NCBI RefSeq assembly: GCF_021654135.1
Contig: NZ_JAKGSD010000008.1
Location: 1-64,000 of the forward strand
Direction: 5' to 3'
Source of the DNA: Amycolatopsis tucumanensis
GTDB taxonomy: Bacteria; Actinomycetota; Actinomycetes; Mycobacteriales; Pseudonocardiaceae
DNA length: 64,000 nucleotides
Part shown: positions 1 to 8,378 of the stretch, in pieces
Layout of the letters: every line of letters begins with the position of its first letter
How positions within the stretch are numbered: the stretch's first letter is position 1
Notes under the pieces: generated by a model
Seen by the model: the letters and a program-made list of their open reading frames with translations, nothing else
The model's database searches: none
What the model was told of the DNA's origin: nothing
Translations under genes and position numbers: made by a program

Positions 1-41
1 GCCAACCCGCCACCCGATCCCTCACCGCCTACGACCACTGA
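1..41 (+). CDS. possible 3' end of an upstream gene (partial)
   Basis: The third frame from the left edge stays open and stops with TGA at 39-41, giving the tail QPATRSLTAYDH. The window cuts off everything upstream, so no family can be assigned. The neighbour at 62 is on the opposite strand and would be convergent. Such a short open stretch is only weak evidence for coding. Confidence 0.3.
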   Translation, partial: QPATRSLTAYDH

Positions 42-61
42 CCGAGTTACGCATCACTCGC

Positions 62-682
62 CTAGCGGTCGCGGAGCAGAGCCACCCCGTCGCCGTCGAG
101 TTCGTCGCAGTACGCCGTGCGGCCGGTCATCGCCATGATCAGCGCGAGGGTGGGTCCGGTGACCAGCGGGCCGGAGCCGGTCGCGAACGGGCCGTCGGTG
201 GCGACCAGCCGCAACCCGCTGATGCGGCTCTTCGCGACGACGACCAGGTCCGAGCCCGCGTAGTACGTGGCCAGCCGCGTCAGCACCGGTTCCGGGTGGT
301 CCCGCCGCAGTTCGAGCGGCCGCCGGATGTCCTCGCCGTGCACCACCGCTTCGCCGAGCAGGGCGATCACCGGCAGTGGCGGCTTGGTCGTGCTGCCGAC
401 GACCCGGCGGAACCGCGCGAGGGTGTCGGCCGGCGCGTCGCCGAGGTGCTCGGCCAGCCGCACCGCCACCTGCTTGTCGAAGTCGAAGCGGCAGCGGATC
501 ACCCCAGCCAGCCACCGCACGGGCGTCAGGCTCGCCGACGCGGTGAGGTGTGCCAGCACCTCGCGCACGGACAGCCCGGCGCAGAGCGACGGCGTCGCCC
601 ACTGCTCGTCGGTCAGGTCGGCGAGGTCATCCGCGAGCGCCTTCCGTTCGGCGTGCACCAGCGGCCAGAGGTTTTCGGTCAT
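62..682 (-). CDS. maleylpyruvate isomerase family, mycothiol-dependent (DinB/MDMPI fold)
   Basis: This 206-residue protein starts with an ATG at 682 (MTENLWPLVHAERKALADDL). The N-terminal four-helix region with the LVHAERKALADDLADLTDEQ stretch and the LSVREVLAHLTAS segment fits the MDMPI_N/DinB superfamily. Members use a metal site and often mycothiol as thiol cofactor. An isomerase, S-transferase or other thiol-dependent detoxification role is possible, but the substrate cannot be read from the sequence. It lies 37 bp downstream of manA on the same strand and may be co-transcribed with it. The open frame runs further upstream to 1009, but that part overlaps manA and is not protein-like, so the internal ATG is preferred. 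A mycothiol gene, mshB, occurs later in the window, consistent with a host that makes this thiol. Confidence 0.8.
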   Translation of the reverse strand: MTENLWPLVHAERKALADDLADLTDEQWATPSLCAGLSVREVLAHLTASASLTPVRWLAGVIRCRFDFDKQVAVRLAEHLGDAPADTLARFRRVVGSTTKPPLPVIALLGEAVVHGEDIRRPLELRRDHPEPVLTRLATYYAGSDLVVVAKSRISGLRLVATDGPFATGSGPLVTGPTLALIMAMTGRTAYCDELDGDGVALLRDR

Positions 683-719
683 GCCGCATACGACCGTTCC
701 GGCACCGCCGGAATCATCG

Positions 720-1943
720 CTACAGGCAGCCCGATGTGGCGCGGAACAACTGCGTCCGGCCGCTCTCCGCGGGGTGCACGGCGACCGCCGGGTCCGAAGC
801 CGGCACCCACACCGACTGCCCGCGGCGCAGTTCGATCTCCTGACCGCTCTCCGCCTTGATCCGCACCGAACCCTGCGTGCACAGCAGGATCTGCGGCTTG
901 CCGTTGTCGACGCGCAGCGAACCGGTCTCCCCGGCCTCCCACTCGCACCGGGACAGCTCGAACTCCGGCGCGTCGGTCGTGTACACCTCGCCGCACGCGG
1001 ACGGCTCACCGCGCAGGATCGGCATGTCCGCGCAGGTGAAGTCGACGACGCGGAGCAGCTCGGGCACGTCCACGTGCTTCGGCGTGAGCCCGCAGCGCAG
1101 GATGTTGTCCGAGTTCGCCAGGATCTCCACGGCCGTGCCGTGCAAGTACAGGTGCAGGTTCCCGGCGGGCAGGTAGATCGCCTCGCCGGCGCTCAGCGTC
1201 AGCCGGTTCAGCAGCAACGCGGCCAGCACACCGGCGTCCCGCGGGTGCGCCTCGCCCAGTTCGAGGATCGTGCGGCACTCGACGTCGAACTCGCCGTGGT
1301 CCTTCACGTGCAGCACGCACGCGTCGAGCACCTCGGGCAGCAGCTCGTCCAGCACCGGCTGCGGCAGCGTGATCCACGTGGTGAACAGCGCACGCAGGCC
1401 GTCGGAGTCCGGCTGGGCGGCCAGCAGCTCGGTGTACTTCGCCAGACCGGGGGTCTCGATGGCGCGCAGCAGCTCGACCGTGCGCTCCGGCTTGCGGAAG
1501 CCCGCGAGCGCGTGGAACTCGGTGAGCGCGCACACCAGTTCGGGCTTCGCGGTCGGGTCCGGGTAGTTCCGGTTCGGCGCGTCCCGCGGGATGCCGGCGG
1601 CCTCCTCGCGGGCGTAGCCCTCGGCCGACTGCTCGGCCGACGGGTGCGCCTGCATCGACAGCGGCTCCTCGACGGCGAGGATCTTCAGCAGGAACGGCAG
1701 CCGGTTGCCCCAGTGCTCGGCGCACTCCCGGCCCAGCTGGCCGAGCGGATCGGCCTCGACGAGTTCCAGCAGGCTGCGCTCGTCACCGTCCGGGCCGACG
1801 ATGCGCGACGGGTCGCCGGGGTGGGCGCCCATCCACAGCTCCGCCTCCGGGTGCGGCGCGGGCACCTCGCGTCCCAGCAGCTCGGGGATGGTCGTCCGGG
1901 ACCCCCAGGCGTAGGGCCGCACCGCATTGCGCAGCAGCTCCAC
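720..1943 (-). CDS. manA: mannose-6-phosphate isomerase, class I
   Basis: ManA interconverts fructose-6-phosphate and mannose-6-phosphate, feeding GDP-mannose for mannosylated lipids and glycans in the cytoplasm. The 407-residue protein opens with the type I signature region (RPYAWGSRTTIPELLG). It has the Zn-ligand segment MQAHPS near residue 98 and the later GEAIYLPAGNLHLYLHG cupin segment, so it is full length. The start is GTG at 1943, with AAGGAG about 11 nt upstream. It is the last gene of the manB/Trm112/SIS/manA cluster on this strand, an order I recall from M. tuberculosis Rv3255c-Rv3257c. This neighbourhood supports a biosynthetic role rather than mannose catabolism. Confidence 0.95.
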   Translation of the reverse strand: MELLRNAVRPYAWGSRTTIPELLGREVPAPHPEAELWMGAHPGDPSRIVGPDGDERSLLELVEADPLGQLGRECAEHWGNRLPFLLKILAVEEPLSMQAHPSAEQSAEGYAREEAAGIPRDAPNRNYPDPTAKPELVCALTEFHALAGFRKPERTVELLRAIETPGLAKYTELLAAQPDSDGLRALFTTWITLPQPVLDELLPEVLDACVLHVKDHGEFDVECRTILELGEAHPRDAGVLAALLLNRLTLSAGEAIYLPAGNLHLYLHGTAVEILANSDNILRCGLTPKHVDVPELLRVVDFTCADMPILRGEPSACGEVYTTDAPEFELSRCEWEAGETGSLRVDNGKPQILLCTQGSVRIKAESGQEIELRRGQSVWVPASDPAVAVHPAESGRTQLFRATSGCL

Positions 1944-2012
1944 TGTCTTCTCAACTCCTTGGCTCTTCCAACCCCTCGCCCGATTCCCGCGGGATCGGGC
2001 CCGAAACCGGCG

Positions 2013-3107
2013 TCAGGCGGACGCGGGCTCGTAGTGCCCGCCACCACCCGTGGTGGCGGTCGCCAGCCCGAGGTAGACCGCGGCCAGCTCGAACCGTAGC
2101 GCGAGCACCCCGGCGCGCACGGGCTCGTCACCGACGATCTCGTCCGCTGGGGCGACCACTCCGGCCCCGGGAAGCGTATGCGAAGCGTCGTGGCGCGCCG
2201 CGTCGGCTGCCGGACCGCTGTGCACCGCGAGCAGCAGCACCCGGTAGTTCGGCAGGTCGGTGTCGAAATCGGGGTCGGCGAAGATGTCCCGCTCGCCGGA
2301 GCTGCTCGCCGCGGCCTGGCGCAGAGCGCGACGGGTCAGCGCCTGCCGGTAGTCGGCGATGTCGGCGACCACCCCGGCGAACGAGCCCAGCGCGTATCCG
2401 GCGTGCTGGGCGACCGCGACCGCGATCGGGTCCAGCCCCCACAGCAGCGGGATCCGGTCGGCGAGCCGCAGGGCGAGCGCCTTGGCGGGGTTGGCGAAGG
2501 AGTCGCGGCCGAGGTGGCCGCGCTCGGCCTCGGAGTCGAGCTGGTCGGCCAGCAACTGCACGTCGGCGACCAGCAGGCCGAGTGCGTTCGCGGTGAGCAG
2601 CCCGGCGGCCAGGCCGCGGGCGAAGGTCAGTTCAGGCGGCACCGGGACCCGCGGGACGAGCTGCACGCCCTTGCCCGCCAGCGACGCCGCGACCGGGCCC
2701 TCGTTCGGCGCGGACAGCACGACCGTCGCCCCGTACCGCGCGGCGCGCTCCACGCCGGCGGCCAGCTCGCGGTCGAACGGGTCGTCGGTGTGCGCGAAGA
2801 CGACGTCCAGCGCCCCGATCCACGGCGGCACCGCCTCGCTGACCACGACCGGCGCCGGGCAGGCCGGCGCCAGCAGTGCGTACAGCAGACGCGCGACGCT
2901 CCGGCTCACCCCGGGACGGACGATGAGCACCAGCGCCCGCGGACGGCCGAGGTCGAGCCGGTCGGCCAGCTCGGCGTCCGCGGCGACCTCGGCGGTGGAG
3001 CGCACCTGGGCGCCAGCCATCGCCGCCGCCCTCAGCAGTCCTGCAGTGTCGGCCTCCGCCAGGCGCGCGGGGTCGTCCAGGAGGGTGTCGTCAAGCACCG
3101 TCGGCAC
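2013..3107 (-). CDS. SIS-domain sugar-phosphate isomerase-like protein (Rv3256c/TobH family)
   Basis: A protein of about 364 residues lies between manB and manA, where M. tuberculosis carries Rv3256c. Two sugar-isomerase-like halves can be seen: an N-terminal part with ALVLIVRPGVSRSVARLLYALL and a central TANALGLLVADVQLLADQLD region typical of bifunctional phosphoglucose/phosphomannose isomerase relatives. Its exact reaction is unknown. The location argues for mannose- or glucose-phosphate metabolism. Two GTG starts are possible: 3107 (VPTVLDD), with GGTGAG just upstream, and 3116 (VSPVPTV). Either start overlaps the 3' end of the Trm112-like gene, implying translational coupling. Confidence 0.75.
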   Translation of the reverse strand: MPTVLDDTLLDDPARLAEADTAGLLRAAAMAGAQVRSTAEVAADAELADRLDLGRPRALVLIVRPGVSRSVARLLYALLAPACPAPVVVSEAVPPWIGALDVVFAHTDDPFDRELAAGVERAARYGATVVLSAPNEGPVAASLAGKGVQLVPRVPVPPELTFARGLAAGLLTANALGLLVADVQLLADQLDSEAERGHLGRDSFANPAKALALRLADRIPLLWGLDPIAVAVAQHAGYALGSFAGVVADIADYRQALTRRALRQAAASSSGERDIFADPDFDTDLPNYRVLLLAVHSGPAADAARHDASHTLPGAGVVAPADEIVGDEPVRAGVLALRFELAAVYLGLATATTGGGGHYEPASA

Positions 3108-3303
3108 GGGACTCACCCGGAATCGTGGCCTCGTCGAGCAACAGCACCGGGATGCCGTCCCGGACCGGGTACTCGCGACCACAGGAGGTGCACGTCAGCG
3201 CGTCGGCCTCCGGGTCGCTCGCCGTTCCGGGGCGCAGCGGCGCGTGGTCGTCGGACGGGCACGCCAGGATCTCCAGCAACTGGGCATCGAGCGCGACTGC
3301 CAT
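3091..3303 (-). CDS. Trm112-like small zinc-ribbon protein
   Basis: This 70-residue protein has the Trm112 layout: LLEILACPSDDHAPL near the N-terminus, then CTSCGREYPVRDGIPVLLLDEA. The first half keeps a single Cys and the second a CxxC pair. In bacteria these are small scaffold or chaperone-like proteins, often encoded beside sugar-metabolism or methyltransferase genes, and the partner here is unknown. It starts only 9 bp after manB and overlaps the SIS gene by 17 bp, so it is part of the manB-manA operon. Confidence 0.85.
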   Translation of the reverse strand: MAVALDAQLLEILACPSDDHAPLRPGTASDPEADALTCTSCGREYPVRDGIPVLLLDEATIPGESRADGA

Positions 3304-3312
3304 GGAACCTCC

Positions 3313-4668
3313 CTAGCTGCGAACGATCGCGAGGACTTCGTCGGTCAGCGCGCGGACCGCGTCCTCGTCGGCGGCCTCGACGTTGAGCCGCAGCAGCGGC
3401 TCGGTGTTGGACGGGCGCAGATTGAACCACGCCTTGTTCGGCAGCTTCACGGTCAGGCCGTCCATCTCGTCGATCTCGACGCCGGGGCGGCTGCCGAACG
3501 CGTCCTTGACCGCGAGCTGCTTGGCGACCTGGTCGTCGACCGTCGAGTTGATCTCACCGGACGCCGCATAGCGCGAGTACTCCGCGGTCAGCTCGGACAG
3601 CGGCCGGTCCTGCTCGCCGAGCGCGGCCAGCACGTGCAGCGCGGCCAGCATGCCGGTGTCGGCGCGCCAGAAGTCGCGGAAGTAGTAGTGCGCGGAGTGC
3701 TCGCCGCCGAAGATCGCGCCGGTGGCGGCCATCTCCTGCTTGATGAACGAGTGCCCGACCCTGGTGCGCACCGGCTTGCCGCCGTGCTCGGCGACGATCT
3801 CCGGCACGGCCTGCGAGGTGATCAGGTTGTGGATGATCGTGCTGCCGGGGTCCTTGGCCAGCTCGCGCACGGCGACCAGCGCGGTGATCGCGCTCGGCGA
3901 CACCGGGTCGCCGTTCTCGTCGACCACGAAGCAGCGGTCGGCATCGCCGTCGAAGGCCAGGCCCGCGTCGGCGCCCACCTCGCGGACCTTGGCCTGCAGG
4001 TCGACCAGGTTCTTCGGGTCGAGCGGGTTGGCCTCGTGGTTGGGGAAGCTGCCGTCGAGCTCGAAGTACATCGGCACGATCTCGATCGGCAGGCCCTCGA
4101 ACACGGTCGGGACCGTGTGGCCGCCCATGCCGTTGCCCGCGTCGACGGCGATCTTCAGCGGTCGGCTGCCGGACAGGTCGACCAGCTTGCGCAGGTACGC
4201 GGCGTAGTCGCGGAGGACGTCCCGCTCGGTGACGCTGCCGGGCTGGCCGGCGAACTCCGGCACCCCCTGCTCGACGGTGTCGCGGATCTCGGCGAGCCCG
4301 GACTCCTGCCCCACCGGGGCGGCGCCCGCGCGGCAGAGCTTGATGCCGTTGTACTTGGCCGGGTTGTGGCTCGCGGTGAACATCGCGCCGGGCATGTTGA
4401 GCGACCCGGAGGCGAAGTAGAGCTGGTCGGTGCTGCACAGGCCGATCGACACGACGTCCAGGCCCTGCGAGGTGACGCCCTCGGCGAACGCGGCGGCCAG
4501 GCCGGGCGAGGACTCGCGCATGTCGTGCCCGATCACCACCGACGGCGACTCCGGCTTGATCAGCAGCGCGAAGGCGGCGCCGAAGTCCCGTACGAGGCCG
4601 GCGTCCAGCTGCTCGCCGACGACGCCCCGGATGTCGTAGGCCTTGACGATGGCCGACAGGTCTGACAC
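3313..4668 (-). CDS. manB: phosphomannomutase/phosphoglucomutase
   Basis: ManB converts mannose-6-phosphate to mannose-1-phosphate, the step between ManA and GDP-mannose synthesis. The 451-residue enzyme has all alpha-D-phosphohexomutase landmarks: active-site serine loop TASHNPAKYNG, metal loop DGDADRC, sugar-binding GGEHSAHYYF and phosphate-binding RPSNTEPLLR near the C-terminus. The GTG at 4668 (VSDLSAIVKAYDIRG) has GGGGAG 5-6 nt upstream and begins where homologues begin. An ATG at 4692 would add eight residues without a better ribosome site. It is the first of the four-gene run manB, Trm112, SIS, manA. Confidence 0.95.
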   Translation of the reverse strand: MSDLSAIVKAYDIRGVVGEQLDAGLVRDFGAAFALLIKPESPSVVIGHDMRESSPGLAAAFAEGVTSQGLDVVSIGLCSTDQLYFASGSLNMPGAMFTASHNPAKYNGIKLCRAGAAPVGQESGLAEIRDTVEQGVPEFAGQPGSVTERDVLRDYAAYLRKLVDLSGSRPLKIAVDAGNGMGGHTVPTVFEGLPIEIVPMYFELDGSFPNHEANPLDPKNLVDLQAKVREVGADAGLAFDGDADRCFVVDENGDPVSPSAITALVAVRELAKDPGSTIIHNLITSQAVPEIVAEHGGKPVRTRVGHSFIKQEMAATGAIFGGEHSAHYYFRDFWRADTGMLAALHVLAALGEQDRPLSELTAEYSRYAASGEINSTVDDQVAKQLAVKDAFGSRPGVEIDEMDGLTVKLPNKAWFNLRPSNTEPLLRLNVEAADEDAVRALTDEVLAIVRS

Positions 4669-4747
4669 GCGCTCTCCCCGAGAGTTGTCCATGGGCTGCG
4701 GATACCCGAGAGCCTACCGGGGGAACGCCAGGCGGATGTGGCGTGAC

Positions 4748-5104
4748 CTACGAGATCGGGTCGGGCAGCACCCGCAGGTGGCCGCGACGGCCGGAGGGGC
4801 CCTCCGGTTCCGGCGGCGGGGCGGGCTTGTCCGACCGGCCGGCCTCCCGGACGGCCTCGGCGAGCGCCGTGAGCTCGTCGTCGGACCGGTCCGGGGCGGC
4901 GAACTCGCCCTCGTGCCGGACGACCTCCCAGCCCCGGGGCGCGGTCAGGCGGAGCGCGTGCGCCTCGCACAGGTCGTAGGAATGCGGCTCGGACGCCGTC
5001 GCGAGGGGACCGACCACCGCGGTCGAATCGCTGTAGGCGTAGGTAAGCGTGGCGACGGCCGGGTTCAGGCACCCCGTTCGCGAACACTTTCGTACGCTCG
5101 ACAC
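4748..5104 (-). CDS. DUF3499 family zinc-binding protein (Rv3258c-like)
   Basis: A 118-residue protein, starting at GTG 5104 (VSSVRKCSRTGC). The CSRTGC motif near the start and YDLCEAHALRL around residue 47 look like a small Cys/His metal-binding module, followed by an acidic then Pro-rich low-complexity tail. The family is restricted to actinobacteria and has no known function. Its place upstream of manB and beside a zincin-like gene matches M. tuberculosis Rv3258c/Rv3259. It is divergent from the gene at 5201, with a short shared promoter region of about 96 bp. Confidence 0.85.
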   Translation of the reverse strand: MSSVRKCSRTGCLNPAVATLTYAYSDSTAVVGPLATASEPHSYDLCEAHALRLTAPRGWEVVRHEGEFAAPDRSDDELTALAEAVREAGRSDKPAPPPEPEGPSGRRGHLRVLPDPIS

Positions 5105-5200
5105 GATCAGGGACGATAGCGCTTCCCCCTGACAAGTGCGCGCAGGCGCACCGGTGCAGGCCACCGACCGAGGCCAACGCGTAACCTTCCGGATGTGTCT

Positions 5201-5662
5201 ATGGCTCGAAGTTCCCGGCACCGGCGGCGTGTCCGCCGGGACCGGCATGGCCGCGGGCTGCGCGGGCCGCTGTACCCGGCGACCCTGCCGGCCGCGGCCA
5301 GCCGCGCGGAGAAGTTCGACCAGCTCGTGCTCGATGCGCTGGAGCCGATCGAGGCCAGGTGGCGGGACCAGCTGACCAAGCTCGACGTGGCGGTCGACGA
5401 CGTGCCGGAGATCCGCGGCGCGGGCGGCCCGGCGGACGACGGGGTGCTCCACGACGGGGCGGTGCCGCTGTCCCGCCTGGTCCCGGCGGGTGTCGACCGG
5501 GTCGGCCTGCCGACGCGCGCGCGGATCGTGCTGTACCGGCGGCCGCTGGAGGCGCGTGCCAAGGACCCGGGCGAACTGGCCGAACTCGTGCACGACGTGC
5601 TGGTGGAGCAGGTGGCGGGCTACCTGGGTGTCGAACCGGACATCATCGAGGGCGGCGAGTAG
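5201..5662 (+). CDS. zincin-like metallopeptidase-family protein with degenerate active site (Rv3259-like)
   Basis: This 153-residue protein is divergent from the DUF3499 gene, as Rv3259 is from Rv3258c. The N-terminus is very Arg-rich. The remainder matches the small minimal metallopeptidase family, with the ARIVLYRRPLEARAKDPGELAELVHDVLVEQVA core. In active members this helix carries HExxH. Here the aligned stretch reads VEQVA, so both zinc histidines appear to be missing and peptidase activity is doubtful. A structural or regulatory role is a fair inference. Start choice: GTG 5195 and ATG 5201 are both possible and differ by two residues. Confidence 0.75.
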   Translation: MARSSRHRRRVRRDRHGRGLRGPLYPATLPAAASRAEKFDQLVLDALEPIEARWRDQLTKLDVAVDDVPEIRGAGGPADDGVLHDGAVPLSRLVPAGVDRVGLPTRARIVLYRRPLEARAKDPGELAELVHDVLVEQVAGYLGVEPDIIEGGE

Positions 5663-5768
5663 TTCCCGGTGCCCGGAACGAGTGGTTTTCGGGCCGTTGG
5701 TTCTCGGGTGGGTAGCGCGGCCCCGGCCGGCTCCTGGGCGCAGTGGCTGCACGGGCCTGCCGGATCGC

Positions 5769-7706
5769 TCAGGAGTGCGCCGGCTCCGCTGTCGGCTCCA
5801 GTGGGCGTGGTTCGCGCAGCCTGGTCGGCACCGCGGTGAGCAGGGTGAACAGCGCGGCCGCGATCTGGACCAGCAGCAGCACGTCCCGCAGCGTCGACGG
5901 GTGCTCGAGCGTCACCTCGGCCTGGCTGGTCGGCACCGCGACCGCCACCTGGTGCCCCCACGCCGGCACGACCGGCACCGGCTTGCCGTCCACCTGCGCG
6001 CGCCACCCGTCCTCGTGCTCGGCGGCCAGCACCAGCAGCCGCCCCGGCACGCCCTCCGACACCCGCACCCGCACGTCCGGCAGCTGCGCGTCCACCGGCG
6101 TCACCCCGAGCGTGCTCGTCGGCGCCTGCGACGTCACCGCCTGGCGCGCCACCCCGGGCGGGATCAACACGACCTGCCCGCCCGGCTCCAGCAGCCGCAG
6201 CACCGGCCGCCCGTCGGACGTCGGCGCCACCGACGACGCCAGGTCACCGGCCATCGTGACGATCGGTCGCGGATCGGCGCCCGCGGGCAGCACCACGAAC
6301 AGCGCCCCGGACGCCGCGGCGCCGGACAGCGCGGCCCTGGTCCGGCCCGGCTCGGGGTCGGTCAGCGCGTCCTGCCACCCGGCCAGCCGGGCGGGCGTCG
6401 CCGCGCTCACCGCCAGCTGCTCGTCCCCGAACCGCGGCATCCGGCCGCCCGTCTGCAGCGCGGGCGCGTCCCCGGCGTCCAGGACCAGCACCGACCGGCC
6501 GGTGCGGGCCAGCTCGTCGGCCTGGTCCTGCGCCAGCGCCGGCCCGCCACCGGAGTGCAGCGGCCCGCCGCTGCCCGCCACGACGACCCCGACGGCCAGC
6601 GCCACCAAAAGCACCCCGGCACCGGCGAGAAAGGGCCTTCCGACCGCGCCGCGGCAGGCCGACAGCACGATCCACAGCAGCCCGGCCCCGATGACCAGCA
6701 GCGGCACCCCGGCGAAGCCCGGCGACACCGGCCCGCCCTGCAGCGGCGCCACTTCCACCAGCCGCACGACCAGCAGCCCGGCGACGCCGAGCACCACCAC
6801 GGCGAGCCCGGCACCGGCGGCCCGGCCCGGCCGCACCGCGAACGCGATCACGGCCGCCAGCAGCAACGCGAGCCCGACCGGCCACGCCCCGGCGCCGCCC
6901 GGGTCCAGCCCGGCCAGGTCGACCGCGGTCACCGGATCCCCCGGCCCGCTCAGCCCGTGCAGCACCAGCGCCGGGTGGTTCACCAGCACGGTCGGCCACG
7001 GCATCAGCAACGCCAGCGGCACCAGCACGACGATGACCACCGACGCGGCCCGCTTGAGCAGCGGCGCGGGCGAGGGCAGCACGACGAACCCGACGAGCAG
7101 CCCGGCCAGCGCGAGCAGGTGCGCCAGCGGCGAGAACGCGCCCAGCAACGCCAGGCCGAGCGCGCACAGCGACGACGAGTGCAGCCACCGCTGCCCCGGA
7201 TCGGCGAGCACGCCCGCGATGCCTGCGATCACCGGCGGCAGCAGGATGTGGGCGGCCACGACATCGAGCCGGCCCTGGGACACCGCGGCGGTCGCGGCGG
7301 GCAGCAGCCCGTAGGCGGCGGCGATCACCGCGCGCACCCACGGCTGCACCGGCAAGCGCCGCGTCGCGAAGAACGCCGACACCCCGGCGAGCGGAGCGTC
7401 GGCGATCATCAACAACGACACGAACCCGTGCGGCGTGAACACCGCACCGAAGGTGCCGAGCACGGCCAGCGCGGCCGGCGCGGCGCTCGCGGTGCCACCG
7501 TTCACGGCGTGCCAGCCCGCGAGGTAAGCCGACCAGACCTCGCTCAGCGAACCGGCTTCGAGGAGCCGTCCGCCGGCGAGGTCGAACCCCAGTCGTCCCG
7601 CGTTCACCGACAGCCCCAGCGCGGCGAGCACCACGAAAACGCCCGCCACCGGGGCGATCCTGGCCACCTTCGAGGTCCTGTCCGGGACGTTCACGTTGTC
7701 GGGCAA
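5769..7706 (-). CDS. large polytopic membrane protein, C-terminal part of a GT2-type membrane glycosyltransferase family
   Basis: The 645-residue protein has about ten hydrophobic segments in its first 420 residues, an extracytoplasmic region of roughly 190 residues, and a last membrane helix near the end (VLLLVQIAAALFTLLTAV). The conserved stretches GSLSEVWSAYLAGWHAV and RAVIAAAYGLLPAATAAVSQGRLDV recall the C-terminal membrane region of actinobacterial proteins of about 1,000 residues that begin with a family 2 glycosyltransferase domain. Here that domain is absent: the frame opens at 7706, and whiB2 ends only 136 bp upstream. It is either a headless paralogue that works with a separate transferase or a decaying gene; the intact 1.9 kb frame argues against recent decay. 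It is convergent with the zincin-like gene. Confidence 0.65.
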   Translation of the reverse strand: MPDNVNVPDRTSKVARIAPVAGVFVVLAALGLSVNAGRLGFDLAGGRLLEAGSLSEVWSAYLAGWHAVNGGTASAAPAALAVLGTFGAVFTPHGFVSLLMIADAPLAGVSAFFATRRLPVQPWVRAVIAAAYGLLPAATAAVSQGRLDVVAAHILLPPVIAGIAGVLADPGQRWLHSSSLCALGLALLGAFSPLAHLLALAGLLVGFVVLPSPAPLLKRAASVVIVVLVPLALLMPWPTVLVNHPALVLHGLSGPGDPVTAVDLAGLDPGGAGAWPVGLALLLAAVIAFAVRPGRAAGAGLAVVVLGVAGLLVVRLVEVAPLQGGPVSPGFAGVPLLVIGAGLLWIVLSACRGAVGRPFLAGAGVLLVALAVGVVVAGSGGPLHSGGGPALAQDQADELARTGRSVLVLDAGDAPALQTGGRMPRFGDEQLAVSAATPARLAGWQDALTDPEPGRTRAALSGAAASGALFVVLPAGADPRPIVTMAGDLASSVAPTSDGRPVLRLLEPGGQVVLIPPGVARQAVTSQAPTSTLGVTPVDAQLPDVRVRVSEGVPGRLLVLAAEHEDGWRAQVDGKPVPVVPAWGHQVAVAVPTSQAEVTLEHPSTLRDVLLLVQIAAALFTLLTAVPTRLREPRPLEPTAEPAHS

Positions 7707-7841
7707 GGCTTCTCCAGTGGGCGGCGGCGATCGGTGAGGATCTTCTGCCGCGCCAGCCTAGCTGAGCCGACCGTGACTCCACGCACCCGCACGAGCACGC
7801 GGAGACCTGTCACCTCGTTGTGAAGCAGGCGTTAAATTTCC

Positions 7842-8213
7842 TTACACAGCCCGCTTTTTGAGCTTCCGACGCTCCCGTTCGGACAGACCGCCCCAGATGC
7901 CGAAGCGCTCGTCGTGCGCCAGCGCGTACTCCAGGCATTCGCCCTTCACTTCGCAGCCCTGGCAAATCCGCTTCGCCTCACGGGTCGAGCCGCCCTTCTC
8001 CGGGAAGAACGCCTCTGGATCGGTCTGCGCGCACAGTGCGCGGTCCTGCCACTCGGGGGGCTCGTCGTTGTCGAAGAGGTCGACGAGCTCGCCCAGCTCC
8101 ACCTCCGGGCCTTCTCGCCACTCCACGACGTTCCCCCAATCCCTTCCGTCGGATTCCAACCGCACGTCCGCCTCCTCTGCTTCCACGCACTCCCCAGGCT
8201 GGCGGTCTTGCAT
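7842..8213 (-). CDS. whiB2: WhiB-family iron-sulfur transcriptional regulator (WhiB2/WhmD)
   Basis: WhiB proteins bind a 4Fe-4S cluster and the primary sigma factor. WhiB2/WhmD controls septation and cell division. The 123-residue product has the four-cysteine set (ALCAQTDPEAFF, then ICQGCEVKGEC), the GIWGGLSERER turn and a basic KLKKRAV tail that contacts DNA. The acidic N-terminal extension and the position beside the manB cluster fit WhiB2. The ATG at 8213 (MQDRQPGECVE) is preferred. The frame extends to 8384, but that segment would overlap the divergent protease promoter. The short divergent interval 8214-8378 must hold both promoters. Confidence 0.92.
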   Translation of the reverse strand: MQDRQPGECVEAEEADVRLESDGRDWGNVVEWREGPEVELGELVDLFDNDEPPEWQDRALCAQTDPEAFFPEKGGSTREAKRICQGCEVKGECLEYALAHDERFGIWGGLSERERRKLKKRAV

Positions 8214-8378
8214 CGCCGTCACCGTCGCCCCCTTGCAGCAACGAATAACAGCACTGTGATTACACCCGTGTAATGAGGCTAGGTCAAGCGGAGTAGCGAG
8301 GTTGGGGGATGCTTCTGCCCCGTCGCGCAAGCGGACACGCCGAACATCAACTCGCCAGGATGCGACAGACTGGACCCC

